31,493 nt of DNA from a virus. The notes beneath the pieces were generated by a model. The model made no database searches and was not told where the DNA came from. It saw only the letters and a list, made by a program, of their open reading frames with translations. This document shows positions 21,113 to 30,294 of this stretch, one piece after another. The stretch is taken from positions 1 to 31,493 of the IMG/VR virus record IMGVR_UViG_3300009610_000062; one strand, given 5' to 3'. A program made the translations under genes and the position numbers. Positions within the stretch are counted from its first letter, which is position 1. Every line of letters begins with the position of its first letter.

Positions 21113-21622
21113 GTGAATGATGAGCTTGAGAAGATTAAAGAGGTATTCAACGCTAAGAATAATGCTAAAGAGGCAGCGTTGATTGCAGTTGGTGCAGCTA
21201 AGATTGAGGATCAAGAGAAGTATTTATCAGTCAAGAGTATTACTAAGGAAGCCTGGCGGGCTATGTCTGAAGGTGAACGCAAGGCTGGTATGGATGCTTG
21301 GTTCTCTGAGGATGAGAGCCGGTATAGCCCGTATTGGGATGAATGGAAAGCCAAAGGTATTGAAGGTGACGAGGGTAGACTACAGGCTGAATTCCAACAG
21401 CTATGCGATAAGTATGTAGCTGATCATCCTGATGAGTTTACTAACAATATCAGGGCTATGGATATAAAGCAGCTTGTTACATCTCTTAGCGTGTTTAGGG
21501 CCGCTGGATTTGAGACTGAACAGTGGATCATCGAAGTTTGGCTTAAGCACCACTTTGAACCACAGGTTATTGGTGGTCCGATTAAGGCTAGGATTCGGTT
21601 CCCGAATGGTGGTGTAGTGTAA
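21113..21622 (+). CDS. hypothetical protein (169 aa)
   Basis: A 169-aa, largely helical and acidic protein that starts with GTG 5 nt after the previous stop. It is rich in Trp and Tyr (WRAMSEGER, AWFSEDESRYSPYWDEWKAKG), and its C-terminus turns beta (IKARIRFPNGGVV). Helical proteins at this place are sometimes tail-assembly or chaperone proteins, but there is no slippery site or second overlapping frame like the tape-measure chaperones of long-tailed phages. The stop overlaps the next ATG (TAATG). The function is unknown. Confidence 0.65.
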   Translation: MNDELEKIKEVFNAKNNAKEAALIAVGAAKIEDQEKYLSVKSITKEAWRAMSEGERKAGMDAWFSEDESRYSPYWDEWKAKGIEGDEGRLQAEFQQLCDKYVADHPDEFTNNIRAMDIKQLVTSLSVFRAAGFETEQWIIEVWLKHHFEPQVIGGPIKARIRFPNGGVV

Positions 21623-22233
21623 TGCTTCTCTCAAGGGAAGAGACTAAAAGAATAGTTGGTCAATTTTCTCCTGAGTTTTGGGAGAGGATGAAGAATAGAT
21701 TTTGGATTGAGCAGATCGAAGCGGCTATTGCCGATGGCAAGATGCCGAAGTCTGCGCTTATTCGGTACTGCCTTGAGCACGGCATACCGATGGTTGGTGG
21801 TAGTGCTGTTGGGTTTTATATTACCAACGCCGAAGCCATATCAATGCTTACAGATCATGGTGTAGGTATTGATGCCGGTACTGCCGCTGTAATTAATATC
21901 TATGATAGCACGGTGCCTACTGATGCTGATACGGCATTGGGGGCTCAGGTACTCCTGGCTCAGTTGACGTGTAGTGCTACAGCGTTTACATCGGTGGCTG
22001 ATGATACGCCTGGAGCTATAGCTACATTTGCCTCTATTACGGCTGATGCTTCGGCTAATGCATCGGGTACAGCCACGTTCTTCCGTATTCTTACTCAGAA
22101 TGCTGGAACAGTAACAGATCAAGGTACGGTTGGTACGTCTAGTGCCGATCTTATTATGAACACAGTGGCGTTTACCGCTGGATCTAATGTAGCTATCTCT
22201 GCCGCGACGATTCTACTTCCTGAGGGGCCGTAG
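21622..22233 (+). CDS. virion protein with helical head and beta C-terminal domain (203 aa)
   Basis: A 203-aa two-part protein. Residues 1-60 are helical and charged (SREETKRIVGQF, FWERMKNRFWIEQIEAAIAD). Residues 80-203 form a Thr/Ala-rich beta domain (LLAQLTCSATAF, ASANASGTATFFRILTQ, SADLIMNTVAFTAGSNVAIS) of a type often found in small phage virion proteins. The helical part could anchor to neighbours while the beta part is surface exposed (inference). It is coupled to the preceding gene by TAATG. Confidence 0.65.
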   Translation: MLLSREETKRIVGQFSPEFWERMKNRFWIEQIEAAIADGKMPKSALIRYCLEHGIPMVGGSAVGFYITNAEAISMLTDHGVGIDAGTAAVINIYDSTVPTDADTALGAQVLLAQLTCSATAFTSVADDTPGAIATFASITADASANASGTATFFRILTQNAGTVTDQGTVGTSSADLIMNTVAFTAGSNVAISAATILLPEGP

Positions 22234-22257
22234 TAATCAGTTAATAGGTAACACTAT

Positions 22258-24852
22258 ATGGCTATCTCTTTTGTAAACTTTGCGTTAGGAGCATCGAATA
22301 GTACAACTTCGTTTAGTATAACGCTGCCCGCTACCCAAGATGGTGATATCATCATCCTTGAGTACACTCATAGAGGGACTGGTGATGCTACATTAGGTGG
22401 CACGTATAGTGGTGGTGGCTTTACAGAAAAGCATGATCAGCAATATGCAACTAGTACATTTAGTGGTAAGACTTTATGGGCTAGGGCTACAGGAGATCAC
22501 ACAGGACAGACAGTAACAGGTACAGGATTAACTAACTCTTGTGCTGCTATCATTACTATATATCGTGGCGCGCTAGCATCCGGTGATCCAATAGCTGATG
22601 CAACTATTGTTGGTGAGCAGAATGCATCAGGTAATGAGACACAAGCTGAAATAACTACAGTAACAAATGCTGCATGGGTTGTTCTAGTGGTAGCCAATGC
22701 TCCGGATGTGGATGTATCATCTCAGACTTGTACATCTCCTGGGTCGTTAACAGAGAGAGCAGAGAGGCTATCTACAGGTGGTTTAGATACCTCTATTTCT
22801 CATGCCAGTGCTTCAAAGGCTACGGCTGGGGCTACTGGGGCCTTTACATGGGCACAATCAAATGGTGCTGGTGGATCGTGGGCTTATGCCATTAAGCCTG
22901 CGGCTGAACCATCTCTTACTCAACTGGCTTTTCGTGGCCGCAATGATGATCATGATGAAGTTAATGCTACATGGAAGGCTGCTAATAATACTAACTTTAC
23001 TCAGGATACAGATGCCAACTTCCGTATTCGTTTTGAAGTAGAAGAAGTTAATACGGCTGATATTAGTCCTACATTCCAGTTGGAATACAATCTTAATAGT
23101 GCTGGGTGGAATGCAGTTAATGCATCATCGAGTGTAGTTAGATCTGTTGCTTCACCTCATTTAGCTAATGCTGCGGCCACTACAAACTTGGTAGATACAT
23201 CAGCCCGCGCATTTCAAGCTGGAGAGTACGACGAGGTAGATGGTCTACTAGCAGCAATATCCAACTTGAATAACGAGAGTACTAATATCGAGTATTGTAT
23301 CCAGATTAGAAGTGCTGATGTAGCAGACAGTGACACAATACAGTTAAGGGTATCGAATGCTGGTGTGGCTCTTACCACATACACACAGACCCCTACTATA
23401 ACTGTTAATGAAGTTATTGATGGTACTAGTGCGGCTACTCCTGGCACCCCTACTAACTATAATTCATCCTCTAGTAGTACTACTCATACTCTTTCCCATA
23501 CACCTTCTGGTAATAGCCGTGTTCTTATAGTAACTGTTTCTACTCGTAACGGGCCGTGTACTGGTGTAGTATTTAACACTAGTGAGGCTATGACTAAGAT
23601 TACGTCGGGAGCAAATGGAGGGCTAGATGTCTCTATATGGAGACTAATTAATCCTACTGCTACTACAGCAAATATTGTTGCTACTCTTAATTCAAGTGGT
23701 GCAGCAAAGATTTGCGCTATTACATACACAAATGCTAATCAGGATAGCCCAATCAGGTCTTTTGCTTGGCGTAATCATGGTTTTACCACGACACCACAGA
23801 TAACTACAACTAGTGTCGCGACAACAGATATATGTCAGGATGCTATTTGTGGCCCTGATAACACAGGAACTACTCCTGTAGCAGATGGCGGACAGACAGA
23901 AAAGTTTGTTAGTAATGTTAGCGGTGATACTCGTGGTGCTTCTAGTACAGAAGGTGGCGCATCTACTGTAACAATGGGGTGGACAGTAACCAACGAGAAC
24001 TGGGTTCATGTAATAATTAGTATTAGATCAGCACTAGTTTTTACTGGTGTGATGGCTGGAACGTTACAAAGAGCTACATTTAGTGGTATAGGGAATATGG
24101 CTCCATCAGGGGTGATAGCCTCAACGCTACAGAGGGCGCTTGCTAGTCTGTCTGCAATACATGGACAAACAGGTATTATTGCATCGATCCTTCGAGCTAC
24201 TACGTTTGCAGGCATAGGCACTCAGACTATCACAGGCATATTAGCGGGTATGCTAAGGGCTGCGTTGTTTAACGGTTCTGGTAGTCAAAGTCATATAGGC
24301 GCTGTAGCATCTACTATGCAGCCTGCTACATTTAATGGTAGCGGTATATCTGGTACGCTATACACAGGCGAGATGCACAGTACGATGCAGATGGCTACTT
24401 TTACGGGCTTGGGTAATATGGCGCCTACTGGTATCATGGCTGCTACATTACAAGCTATGTTAATGTCGGCATCAGGTACTCAGAATCAGGAAGGGCTTAT
24501 ACAGTCTACCATACAGACTATGGTGGCTACTTTTGAAGGGATACATGCTGAGTATCTGACTGGTGTAATACAGTCCGTACTACAGGCCAGTACATTTAGT
24601 GGTACAGGATTCATACCTAATACTGGTATTATGGCTGCAACATTACAACCCATACAGTTTATAGCTATGCTTGTAATGATGGGGATACCGATCGAGTTAG
24701 CTGCGCACTATTCTTCCTATATAAATTTAGACTCTAGTACGAAATCTGATATAATTAATCTGGCACAAAGAGCGGCCGATATTATAATGAGTGGTTCCAG
24801 TGAAAGTAATATCACTAAGGAAGCTGAAACGGAGCAGATCTCATGGCCTTAG
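22258..24852 (+). CDS. fibre-like virion protein with C-terminal tandem repeats (864 aa)
   Basis: An 864-aa beta-rich protein, high in Thr, Ser, Ala and Asn and low in charged residues. Residues 1-215 and about 395-590 look like two related beta-sandwich domains: both carry a hydrophobic strand of the type ILEYTHRG or VLIVTVSTR early on, and end in W-A-Y-A-I-K or W-V-H-V-I-I-S-I-R. Residues 216-380 form a third beta domain. From about 596 to 805 come ten degenerate units of 21-24 aa with core G-(V/I)-(M/I)-A-(G/S/A)-T-(L/M)-Q. The last 50 residues are a helical tail. The architecture suits a fibre or host-contact protein. Confidence 0.7.
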   Translation: MAISFVNFALGASNSTTSFSITLPATQDGDIIILEYTHRGTGDATLGGTYSGGGFTEKHDQQYATSTFSGKTLWARATGDHTGQTVTGTGLTNSCAAIITIYRGALASGDPIADATIVGEQNASGNETQAEITTVTNAAWVVLVVANAPDVDVSSQTCTSPGSLTERAERLSTGGLDTSISHASASKATAGATGAFTWAQSNGAGGSWAYAIKPAAEPSLTQLAFRGRNDDHDEVNATWKAANNTNFTQDTDANFRIRFEVEEVNTADISPTFQLEYNLNSAGWNAVNASSSVVRSVASPHLANAAATTNLVDTSARAFQAGEYDEVDGLLAAISNLNNESTNIEYCIQIRSADVADSDTIQLRVSNAGVALTTYTQTPTITVNEVIDGTSAATPGTPTNYNSSSSSTTHTLSHTPSGNSRVLIVTVSTRNGPCTGVVFNTSEAMTKITSGANGGLDVSIWRLINPTATTANIVATLNSSGAAKICAITYTNANQDSPIRSFAWRNHGFTTTPQITTTSVATTDICQDAICGPDNTGTTPVADGGQTEKFVSNVSGDTRGASSTEGGASTVTMGWTVTNENWVHVIISIRSALVFTGVMAGTLQRATFSGIGNMAPSGVIASTLQRALASLSAIHGQTGIIASILRATTFAGIGTQTITGILAGMLRAALFNGSGSQSHIGAVASTMQPATFNGSGISGTLYTGEMHSTMQMATFTGLGNMAPTGIMAATLQAMLMSASGTQNQEGLIQSTIQTMVATFEGIHAEYLTGVIQSVLQASTFSGTGFIPNTGIMAATLQPIQFIAMLVMMGIPIELAAHYSSYINLDSSTKSDIINLAQRAADIIMSGSSESNITKEAETEQISWP

Positions 24853-25376
24853 AAGCTAATATAGAAGTTATTGACGATTGGTTTATTGGTGAGGATAAGA
24901 CCTTAACCTTTTATATAACTACTGGTAAGAGTATCAGGGTAAGGGAAGGAGCCGCTGCTGGTGATACTACTATCAAGGTGGATGCGTTAAAGGAATTACT
25001 ACCAACTAGTACTAAGATTAGATTTGGTGGCCAAGTCGTTACACTTAGTGCAGAGGCTGACATAGGTGACACTACTGTAGCTGTGTCCGCGTTGGCTGGT
25101 GCTATCCCTAGAGGGTCTATACTTAGGAAGGTACAGGATGTTACTGGATGGTCTTTCTCATGGCGTATGAAGGCTACCCCTGGAACTACAGCTAATACCT
25201 TGAGTAAGACCCCTGCGATATCGGATGCCGATGATGGGATAGTGGTGGTAACGATTGAGGATACTGATACGGATGCCTTGAATCCTACTAAGTACTACCA
25301 TGCATTATGGCGCACTAATGCGGGTGCAGAGACAGTACTAGCTTATGGTTCAGCTACATTAAGAAGGGCGGTTTAG
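24843..25376 (+). CDS. small beta protein, baseplate/fibre connector-like (177 aa)
   Basis: A 177-aa protein overlapping the fibre gene by 10 nt, with GGAG before the ATG. The outer parts (GEDKTLTFYITTG, then WSFSWRMK, PAISDADDGIVVVTIEDTDT and KYYHALWRTNAG) read like the N-terminal immunoglobulin-like domain of baseplate upper proteins. Between them (about residues 29-98) sits an insertion with two similar units (AAGDTTIKVDALKELLP and DIGDTTVAVSALAGAIP). It probably links a fibre to the tail tip. The domain names are from pattern recognition and unverified. Confidence 0.6.
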   Translation: MALEANIEVIDDWFIGEDKTLTFYITTGKSIRVREGAAAGDTTIKVDALKELLPTSTKIRFGGQVVTLSAEADIGDTTVAVSALAGAIPRGSILRKVQDVTGWSFSWRMKATPGTTANTLSKTPAISDADDGIVVVTIEDTDTDALNPTKYYHALWRTNAGAETVLAYGSATLRRAV

Positions 25377-25377
25377 T

Positions 25378-28300
25378 ATGGTGAGTGAAGCTAGACGTCC
25401 CTGGTTTAAGCTAGGTGGTCAGTTACTATACCTGTCTGATGGTGGGAATCAGGGGAGAGGGAAGCCTATTAGTGCTGACCCTGCGTCTGACTTTAACGCT
25501 GGTATCAAGACAGGGCCGGTTGACTATGATCAGAGATTGCATACCGAGTTTATTGCTATTGATGATTATAGTGGTGGCCAGGGTTTTGACCGAGTATCTA
25601 GCAGGGAAGATATAGGCTTATATTGGAAGTCTACTAAGGGAGTAGATACTACCAGAAGCAAGCATATCATGGCTCCACCGTATTTCCAGAAGGTATTCGA
25701 GCAGGCGCATGACTATGCATTAGAGGGTAGTCAGGCTAGAAGTCCTATCCCTCATGGCAGGGCGCTGCTTAGGTACAATGATAAGCAGATATTCGGTTGG
25801 CCTGGGTTATTCCTTACTACTGATGATGGGTTGGAGTTTACACTGATACCTGAGGGTACAGGGACTCCTACAAAGCTCATAGGTAGTATGGTCGGTGTTG
25901 TAGGTGGGGCCACTAGACATTATCTTAAATTTCTGCATGGATCGACTGGCCCTAGTCTTAAGGCGTTCTATACAACGAATGGTACTAGCTTTACAGCCGA
26001 GAGTACAGTGGCCTTGTGGGATGTGATGTTTGCACAAGGGTATTTTTGGGCGCTTGATGAGGATGGTATTAGTCTGTCTACTACCTTCCCTACTACGGGT
26101 GGATTCAATGGATTACCGTCAGGGTATGGACAGTTTATTGGCCCTGGTAAGACGCCGACTGGTCGTGATGGTGTTTACTTCATCAAGGGCGGTAGGATGT
26201 TCTATGCGGTTAAGGCTGAGGACTTTGTACGTACTGAGTGGGATGAAACAGGGCAGATATGGGTTAGTACATACCTTAGTCCAGACGATCTTGAGATCAT
26301 TAAAGAGGCAATGGTAGCTCCTGGGTTTAATATTGTAGGAGCGGTCTACTACAACACTACTATTGTATTGACTAACGGATATAGTGCGTTGTCATATCAG
26401 GTGTCTGGTAGTCAGGAAGTGCCGAGGGATATCGGGTTTCAAAACTTCCGTGCTGCTACTCCTGAGATTCGTGGCGGTATGATTCGTGCTATGACCGCCG
26501 ACTCTAGCAAGGTATACGTAGCTGTACAGAATGATAGTGACACCTATATCTTGTCATGGAATGAGCGCGGTTGGAACTTGATGAAGAAGATTTCTAACTT
26601 CGTCGTTCACTACATGGATATCGGGCAGTATCCAGTTAACTCATGGCCTACTACTAAGAGAAGTTTGTATGTGGTAGGACAGGGCAATCAGGCTATATCA
26701 CTTAATGATATTAGTGTGATTAGACGTCCGAGTAGTAATGGGCCTGATACAGGGTGGACTGGCGACTTTGATGAGGTTGAAGAAGAAGTATCAGATGATG
26801 ATGGTAGTTATATCACTATCAATACGTCTGGTACTAGGGAAAGTTTTAGCTGCGTAGAGGCTAATTCGGGGAATGGGCAGATACTTAGCCCTGGTAGATA
26901 TAGTGAGTATCCGTTTGGGTTTGAATACAGGCCGGTAAAGTTAATCGTTCATGCTATCGCTAAAGAGGTTGGTGGAGATGCTACGATCGACTTGTTTATT
27001 AGGACGGCTGATACGTCTGGTAACGAGGGATTGGTAGACTCTACGGCGCATACTTTGACTACATCATATGTAGAGTATCAGTCTGAATTCTTGATTGAGC
27101 CAGATGAGTCTAAGCCCTGGATATATTCGGGATATAGCTGGTACATAGGTGTGTTGAATAACTCTAACATTGAGGTTAGGGTAAGTCAGATGTGGGTTGA
27201 AGTAGTGTATAGTCGAACGGCTATTCAGGTATGGGAAGCTAAGCTGCCGGTGCTAAGCCTGAACCCGACGTTAGGGGTCGATGAAGTTGCCTATGATTGG
27301 GACTTGTATACAGGGTGGATGGATGGTGGCTTCAAGGACTTAAGAGGGGCGTTGTACGAGTTCCTGGCTAGTGGTGACTTCTCCGAAACTGAATATGTAG
27401 ATGTTTACTATATGCTGGATAATGACGAGACAGAGATTCTACTAGGGCGTATTGACTCCGATGGTGAGGACTTACATTGGGGCACAGTTAGCCGAGAAGG
27501 TGTAGAGTTTAGGTCGTTCAGACTCAGGTTCGTTGGTGTGAACGGGCATCCAGACCTTGAATACCTTGATAGAGAAGTAAGTGATGTAAGTATTCCTGAG
27601 GGTAGTACAGTTGATACCCCTGAGGAAGATTGGTTTTATATGGTTCCGTTTAATGAGACGGCAAAAAAGAAGAAGATTGCTCAGTCATTTACACCGACGG
27701 TTGATACTACGATTAAGAGGGTAGCTTTTAGGCTAGGACAGATTTGGAATCTTGACGAATCTAACCCTGATAACGTCCCATCTTATACAGGTAAGACCAT
27801 TACGTGTAGAGTGATTGGTGACTTTGGTGGTATACCCGAAGGTCTTGAATATAGCGAGTTGGTTAGTATAGATGCTAGTAAGCTGGATGGTGCGTTTGAA
27901 GTATTAGATGGGTATGGGCTGGATGGTCATGGAATACATCAGGCGCATAGTCTGGTAGTATTCGAGTTTGAGGATGGTGGATTCGAGGTGCAGGCAGGGG
28001 ACACTATCTGGATTGTAATAGCTGGTGGTGGGGATGTATCTACATCTGTCTGGTATGGTGCTGTAGCCTATATAAGCTCACTTGATGATTGGTACGATGG
28101 CGGTAAAGCCATGTACTATGATGAGGATGAAAGTGAGTGGATCAATGTACCGACTAATGAAGAGATACATGATCTTATTGCCGCTCATTGGACTCTGCAA
28201 GAAGGTACCACAAATAATAGGTTAGATAGTACACACCATAATAATGATCTAGTGCCGTCTGCTAGTATAGCTGCTGTTGCGGCGATACAGGGAAATGGTG

Positions 28301-29301
28301 CCGACTTTGAGGAAGGTGACAGCCGGTATCTTAGTAAGGCATTGATTGATGGGTGGGATTACCAGGGTGAATGGACGATTGGATTTTGGGCTAGATTAGA
28401 GACTATTACCGGAAACGATAAAGCTATGTTTGGTTTTGGTAATTTTGGCTCAGACCAAGTTATTAGAACTAGGTATTCTCCCTCTCAAGGGTATTGGAGA
28501 GTAGCACTAACATTAGCGGATGCATCGTCTGTTAACTTCAATGAGACTAACTACGGTGTGGGTGTGATAGGGGAGGATGTGTATGTTGTCACTAGACATA
28601 GGGTAACAGGCGTAAATTCAGGATCTATTGGTATTGCTGTTTGGAAAGCTGGCACCCCTGGCACTGAAATAACTCAATCGTATTCGGGTACTACTATCCC
28701 TTCATCGAATGGGCCATTTATTGTAGGCGCAGATAATGGTGGTACTGGAGAGTTCTTTGATGGTTTAGGTGATGAGTTTACTATTATAAATGGTGTGTTA
28801 AGTGATGCAGCCATAGCAAGAATTGTGAATTCTGGCTCAGGTGTTACTTTTGAAGAACTAAGAAATATTGTTTACAGTGACCTTGCTGCGGGTAATGCTG
28901 ACCTTATGTTTAAGGTAGGATTCGACCGGAAGAGTGCATCGGATATGGAGGGGTTTGTTGTGTCATATGACAAGCGTCCACCCTTCCGCGCACAGTGGCA
29001 GCTACCTATTGATATCGGCGGCATGATTGATGATGGTGTTGAAGTAGAAGGTGAGAAGGCTAGCGTACAAGGTGTGATGAATTACCTTGAGAAGTGCTGG
29101 AATAGTAAGCCGATGCTTGAGTTTGAAATACCTGATAAGGCAGATGGTAATGGGGATTATACTGTTGTAAGGAAATCGCTGGTTAAACTTTCGGCTATGC
29201 CACTGGGGTTTGAGGTTGACACCAAGGCAGGTGCTAGGATGGATACAACGATACAGTTGTTGGAACTTACTCACCAACTAAGTCCGGATGAGGATCAGTA
29301 G
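25378..29301 (+). CDS. large multidomain tail protein with LamG/lectin-like domain (1307 aa)
   Basis: Residues 1-470 contain repeated short strands with W/F/Y-G turns (DDGLEFTLIPEG; DGVYFIKGGRMFYAV; SSKVYVAVQNDSDTYILSW) that resemble a beta-propeller. Residues 480-740 are further beta domains. Residues 766-925 (AQSFTPTVDTTIKRVAFRLG, then GDTIWIVIAGG) look like a beta-sandwich anchor domain. Residues 934-1155 match a LamG/concanavalin-like fold (WTLQEG, WTIGFWARLE, FDGLGDEFTIINGVLSDAAI), which often binds sugars. Residues 1156-1307 are a mixed C-terminal domain. It probably forms the tail tip or nozzle and contacts the host surface (inference). Confidence 0.7.
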   Translation: MVSEARRPWFKLGGQLLYLSDGGNQGRGKPISADPASDFNAGIKTGPVDYDQRLHTEFIAIDDYSGGQGFDRVSSREDIGLYWKSTKGVDTTRSKHIMAPPYFQKVFEQAHDYALEGSQARSPIPHGRALLRYNDKQIFGWPGLFLTTDDGLEFTLIPEGTGTPTKLIGSMVGVVGGATRHYLKFLHGSTGPSLKAFYTTNGTSFTAESTVALWDVMFAQGYFWALDEDGISLSTTFPTTGGFNGLPSGYGQFIGPGKTPTGRDGVYFIKGGRMFYAVKAEDFVRTEWDETGQIWVSTYLSPDDLEIIKEAMVAPGFNIVGAVYYNTTIVLTNGYSALSYQVSGSQEVPRDIGFQNFRAATPEIRGGMIRAMTADSSKVYVAVQNDSDTYILSWNERGWNLMKKISNFVVHYMDIGQYPVNSWPTTKRSLYVVGQGNQAISLNDISVIRRPSSNGPDTGWTGDFDEVEEEVSDDDGSYITINTSGTRESFSCVEANSGNGQILSPGRYSEYPFGFEYRPVKLIVHAIAKEVGGDATIDLFIRTADTSGNEGLVDSTAHTLTTSYVEYQSEFLIEPDESKPWIYSGYSWYIGVLNNSNIEVRVSQMWVEVVYSRTAIQVWEAKLPVLSLNPTLGVDEVAYDWDLYTGWMDGGFKDLRGALYEFLASGDFSETEYVDVYYMLDNDETEILLGRIDSDGEDLHWGTVSREGVEFRSFRLRFVGVNGHPDLEYLDREVSDVSIPEGSTVDTPEEDWFYMVPFNETAKKKKIAQSFTPTVDTTIKRVAFRLGQIWNLDESNPDNVPSYTGKTITCRVIGDFGGIPEGLEYSELVSIDASKLDGAFEVLDGYGLDGHGIHQAHSLVVFEFEDGGFEVQAGDTIWIVIAGGGDVSTSVWYGAVAYISSLDDWYDGGKAMYYDEDESEWINVPTNEEIHDLIAAHWTLQEGTTNNRLDSTHHNNDLVPSASIAAVAAIQGNGADFEEGDSRYLSKALIDGWDYQGEWTIGFWARLETITGNDKAMFGFGNFGSDQVIRTRYSPSQGYWRVALTLADASSVNFNETNYGVGVIGEDVYVVTRHRVTGVNSGSIGIAVWKAGTPGTEITQSYSGTTIPSSNGPFIVGADNGGTGEFFDGLGDEFTIINGVLSDAAIARIVNSGSGVTFEELRNIVYSDLAAGNADLMFKVGFDRKSASDMEGFVVSYDKRPPFRAQWQLPIDIGGMIDDGVEVEGEKASVQGVMNYLEKCWNSKPMLEFEIPDKADGNGDYTVVRKSLVKLSAMPLGFEVDTKAGARMDTTIQLLELTHQLSPDEDQ

Positions 29302-29320
29302 ATAGGACTGATGAACTAAT

Positions 29321-29908
29321 ATGGCCAGACCTTTTACCACTACTGAGGGCAGAGGTAAACCACAGGGGAGGGAGCAATCTCCTACGGTTGTTCGTGATCC
29401 TAAGATTGGTAGAGGTAGACTTCCTGGGTTGGAATTCACTAGGATTCCAGGGGTTAGAAGAGTACGAGCTTTTCCCCAAGCACCTAGGGAAGTACTCAAG
29501 CTACCTACTCCAGAAGAGGATTGGGAACAACAGTATCAGATCTGGTATAGTACATGGCGTGGAACTAGACCGGAGTATATAGTATTTGACTACCTTAGTA
29601 GAAGGAGGAAATATAAGCATGGTGTGGACTTTGCCTTTCAGAGTAGTTTCCTTGGTGGAAGGCAGAGGCTGGGTGGTAGTGTAGTAGATTTTGAGGTGTA
29701 TAAGGATCGAGTATATATCAGAGTACAGGGTGAGAGGTTCCACTTAGGCCCCGAGAAGATAGCACAAGATACCGTGCAGGCTACAAGTATTATGAGGTTG
29801 GGTTGGCCTGTCGTAGATGTATGGGCTGAACAAGTTATTGTTGCCCCACGAACTGTAATCGAGGCCGCATTAAGAGGTGTAACGCTTAGAGCAGGAGTAA
29901 ACCCGTAA
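29321..29908 (+). CDS. Vsr/PD-(D/E)XK-like nuclease-fold protein (195 aa)
   Basis: After a disordered basic N-terminus (1-60), the core reads EYIVFDYLSRRR, VDFAFQSSFLGGR, GGSVVDFEVYKDRVYIRVQG, ERFH, then a helix (KIAQDTVQATSIMRLG) and WPVVDVWAEQV. This is the order of a small PD-(D/E)XK fold of the Vsr/DUF559 sort: a strand with Asp, a strand ending V-(D/Q)-G, an aromatic-His, and a helix. The position that is usually acidic before VQG is Arg here (IRVQG), so cleavage activity is uncertain. It lies after the tail genes. A structural or degenerate nuclease role is possible. Confidence 0.5.
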   Translation: MARPFTTTEGRGKPQGREQSPTVVRDPKIGRGRLPGLEFTRIPGVRRVRAFPQAPREVLKLPTPEEDWEQQYQIWYSTWRGTRPEYIVFDYLSRRRKYKHGVDFAFQSSFLGGRQRLGGSVVDFEVYKDRVYIRVQGERFHLGPEKIAQDTVQATSIMRLGWPVVDVWAEQVIVAPRTVIEAALRGVTLRAGVNP

Positions 29909-29910
29909 TC

Positions 29911-30294
29911 ATGCTGGAAGATGTGCTTAATGTACCTTGGGAAAAAATGACCGGTATGCTGGCTTTCTTTTTACTATTAGCTGGTACCGCTGGTAAGTGG
30001 ATTCCGTTTCTAAACAAGCTAGTAGAAGCATGGCTTGATTGGATAGGCAGTGCCTTTACACGTAGTATGAGGGAGCAGGTAACTGAGCTAAGTAACAAGG
30101 TAGATACGCACATCAACGATCCCGACGCTCATCAGAATTTGTTTAGAGATTTGTTGGATGGCGTACTAAAGCTAGTATCAATTAAGGAGAAAGAAATTGC
30201 TGCAATGGATAAACGGCATGAAGCAACGGCTACTAGAGTCGATCAAATGGCTGAACGCGAAAGCTCAAGGGATGGCGCTGATCGGATTGGTTAA
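29911..30294 (+). CDS. membrane protein with coiled coil, holin-like candidate (127 aa)
   Basis: A 127-aa protein with one hydrophobic segment (MTGMLAFFLLLAGTAG, residues 13-28), an amphipathic aromatic helix (FLNKLVEAWLDWIGSAF) and a long charged helix to the end (about 55-120, TELSNKVDTHINDPD, then DGVLKLVSIKEKEIAAMDK). A single span plus a cytoplasmic coiled coil is seen in some phage holins and membrane adaptors. The start lies 2 nt after the previous stop and the gene end overlaps the next gene by 98 nt. A role in lysis is inferred from neighbours. Confidence 0.55.
   Translation: MLEDVLNVPWEKMTGMLAFFLLLAGTAGKWIPFLNKLVEAWLDWIGSAFTRSMREQVTELSNKVDTHINDPDAHQNLFRDLLDGVLKLVSIKEKEIAAMDKRHEATATRVDQMAERESSRDGADRIG

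Noticed and set aside
20915-21640. Programmed frameshift making a tail-assembly chaperone pair
   Set aside because: The 169-aa and 203-aa genes overlap only as TAATG, and no slippery heptamer or long overlapping frame is present.
22258-29301. Diversity-generating retroelement target in the fibre genes
   Set aside because: No reverse transcriptase, template repeat or accessory gene was seen anywhere in the window.
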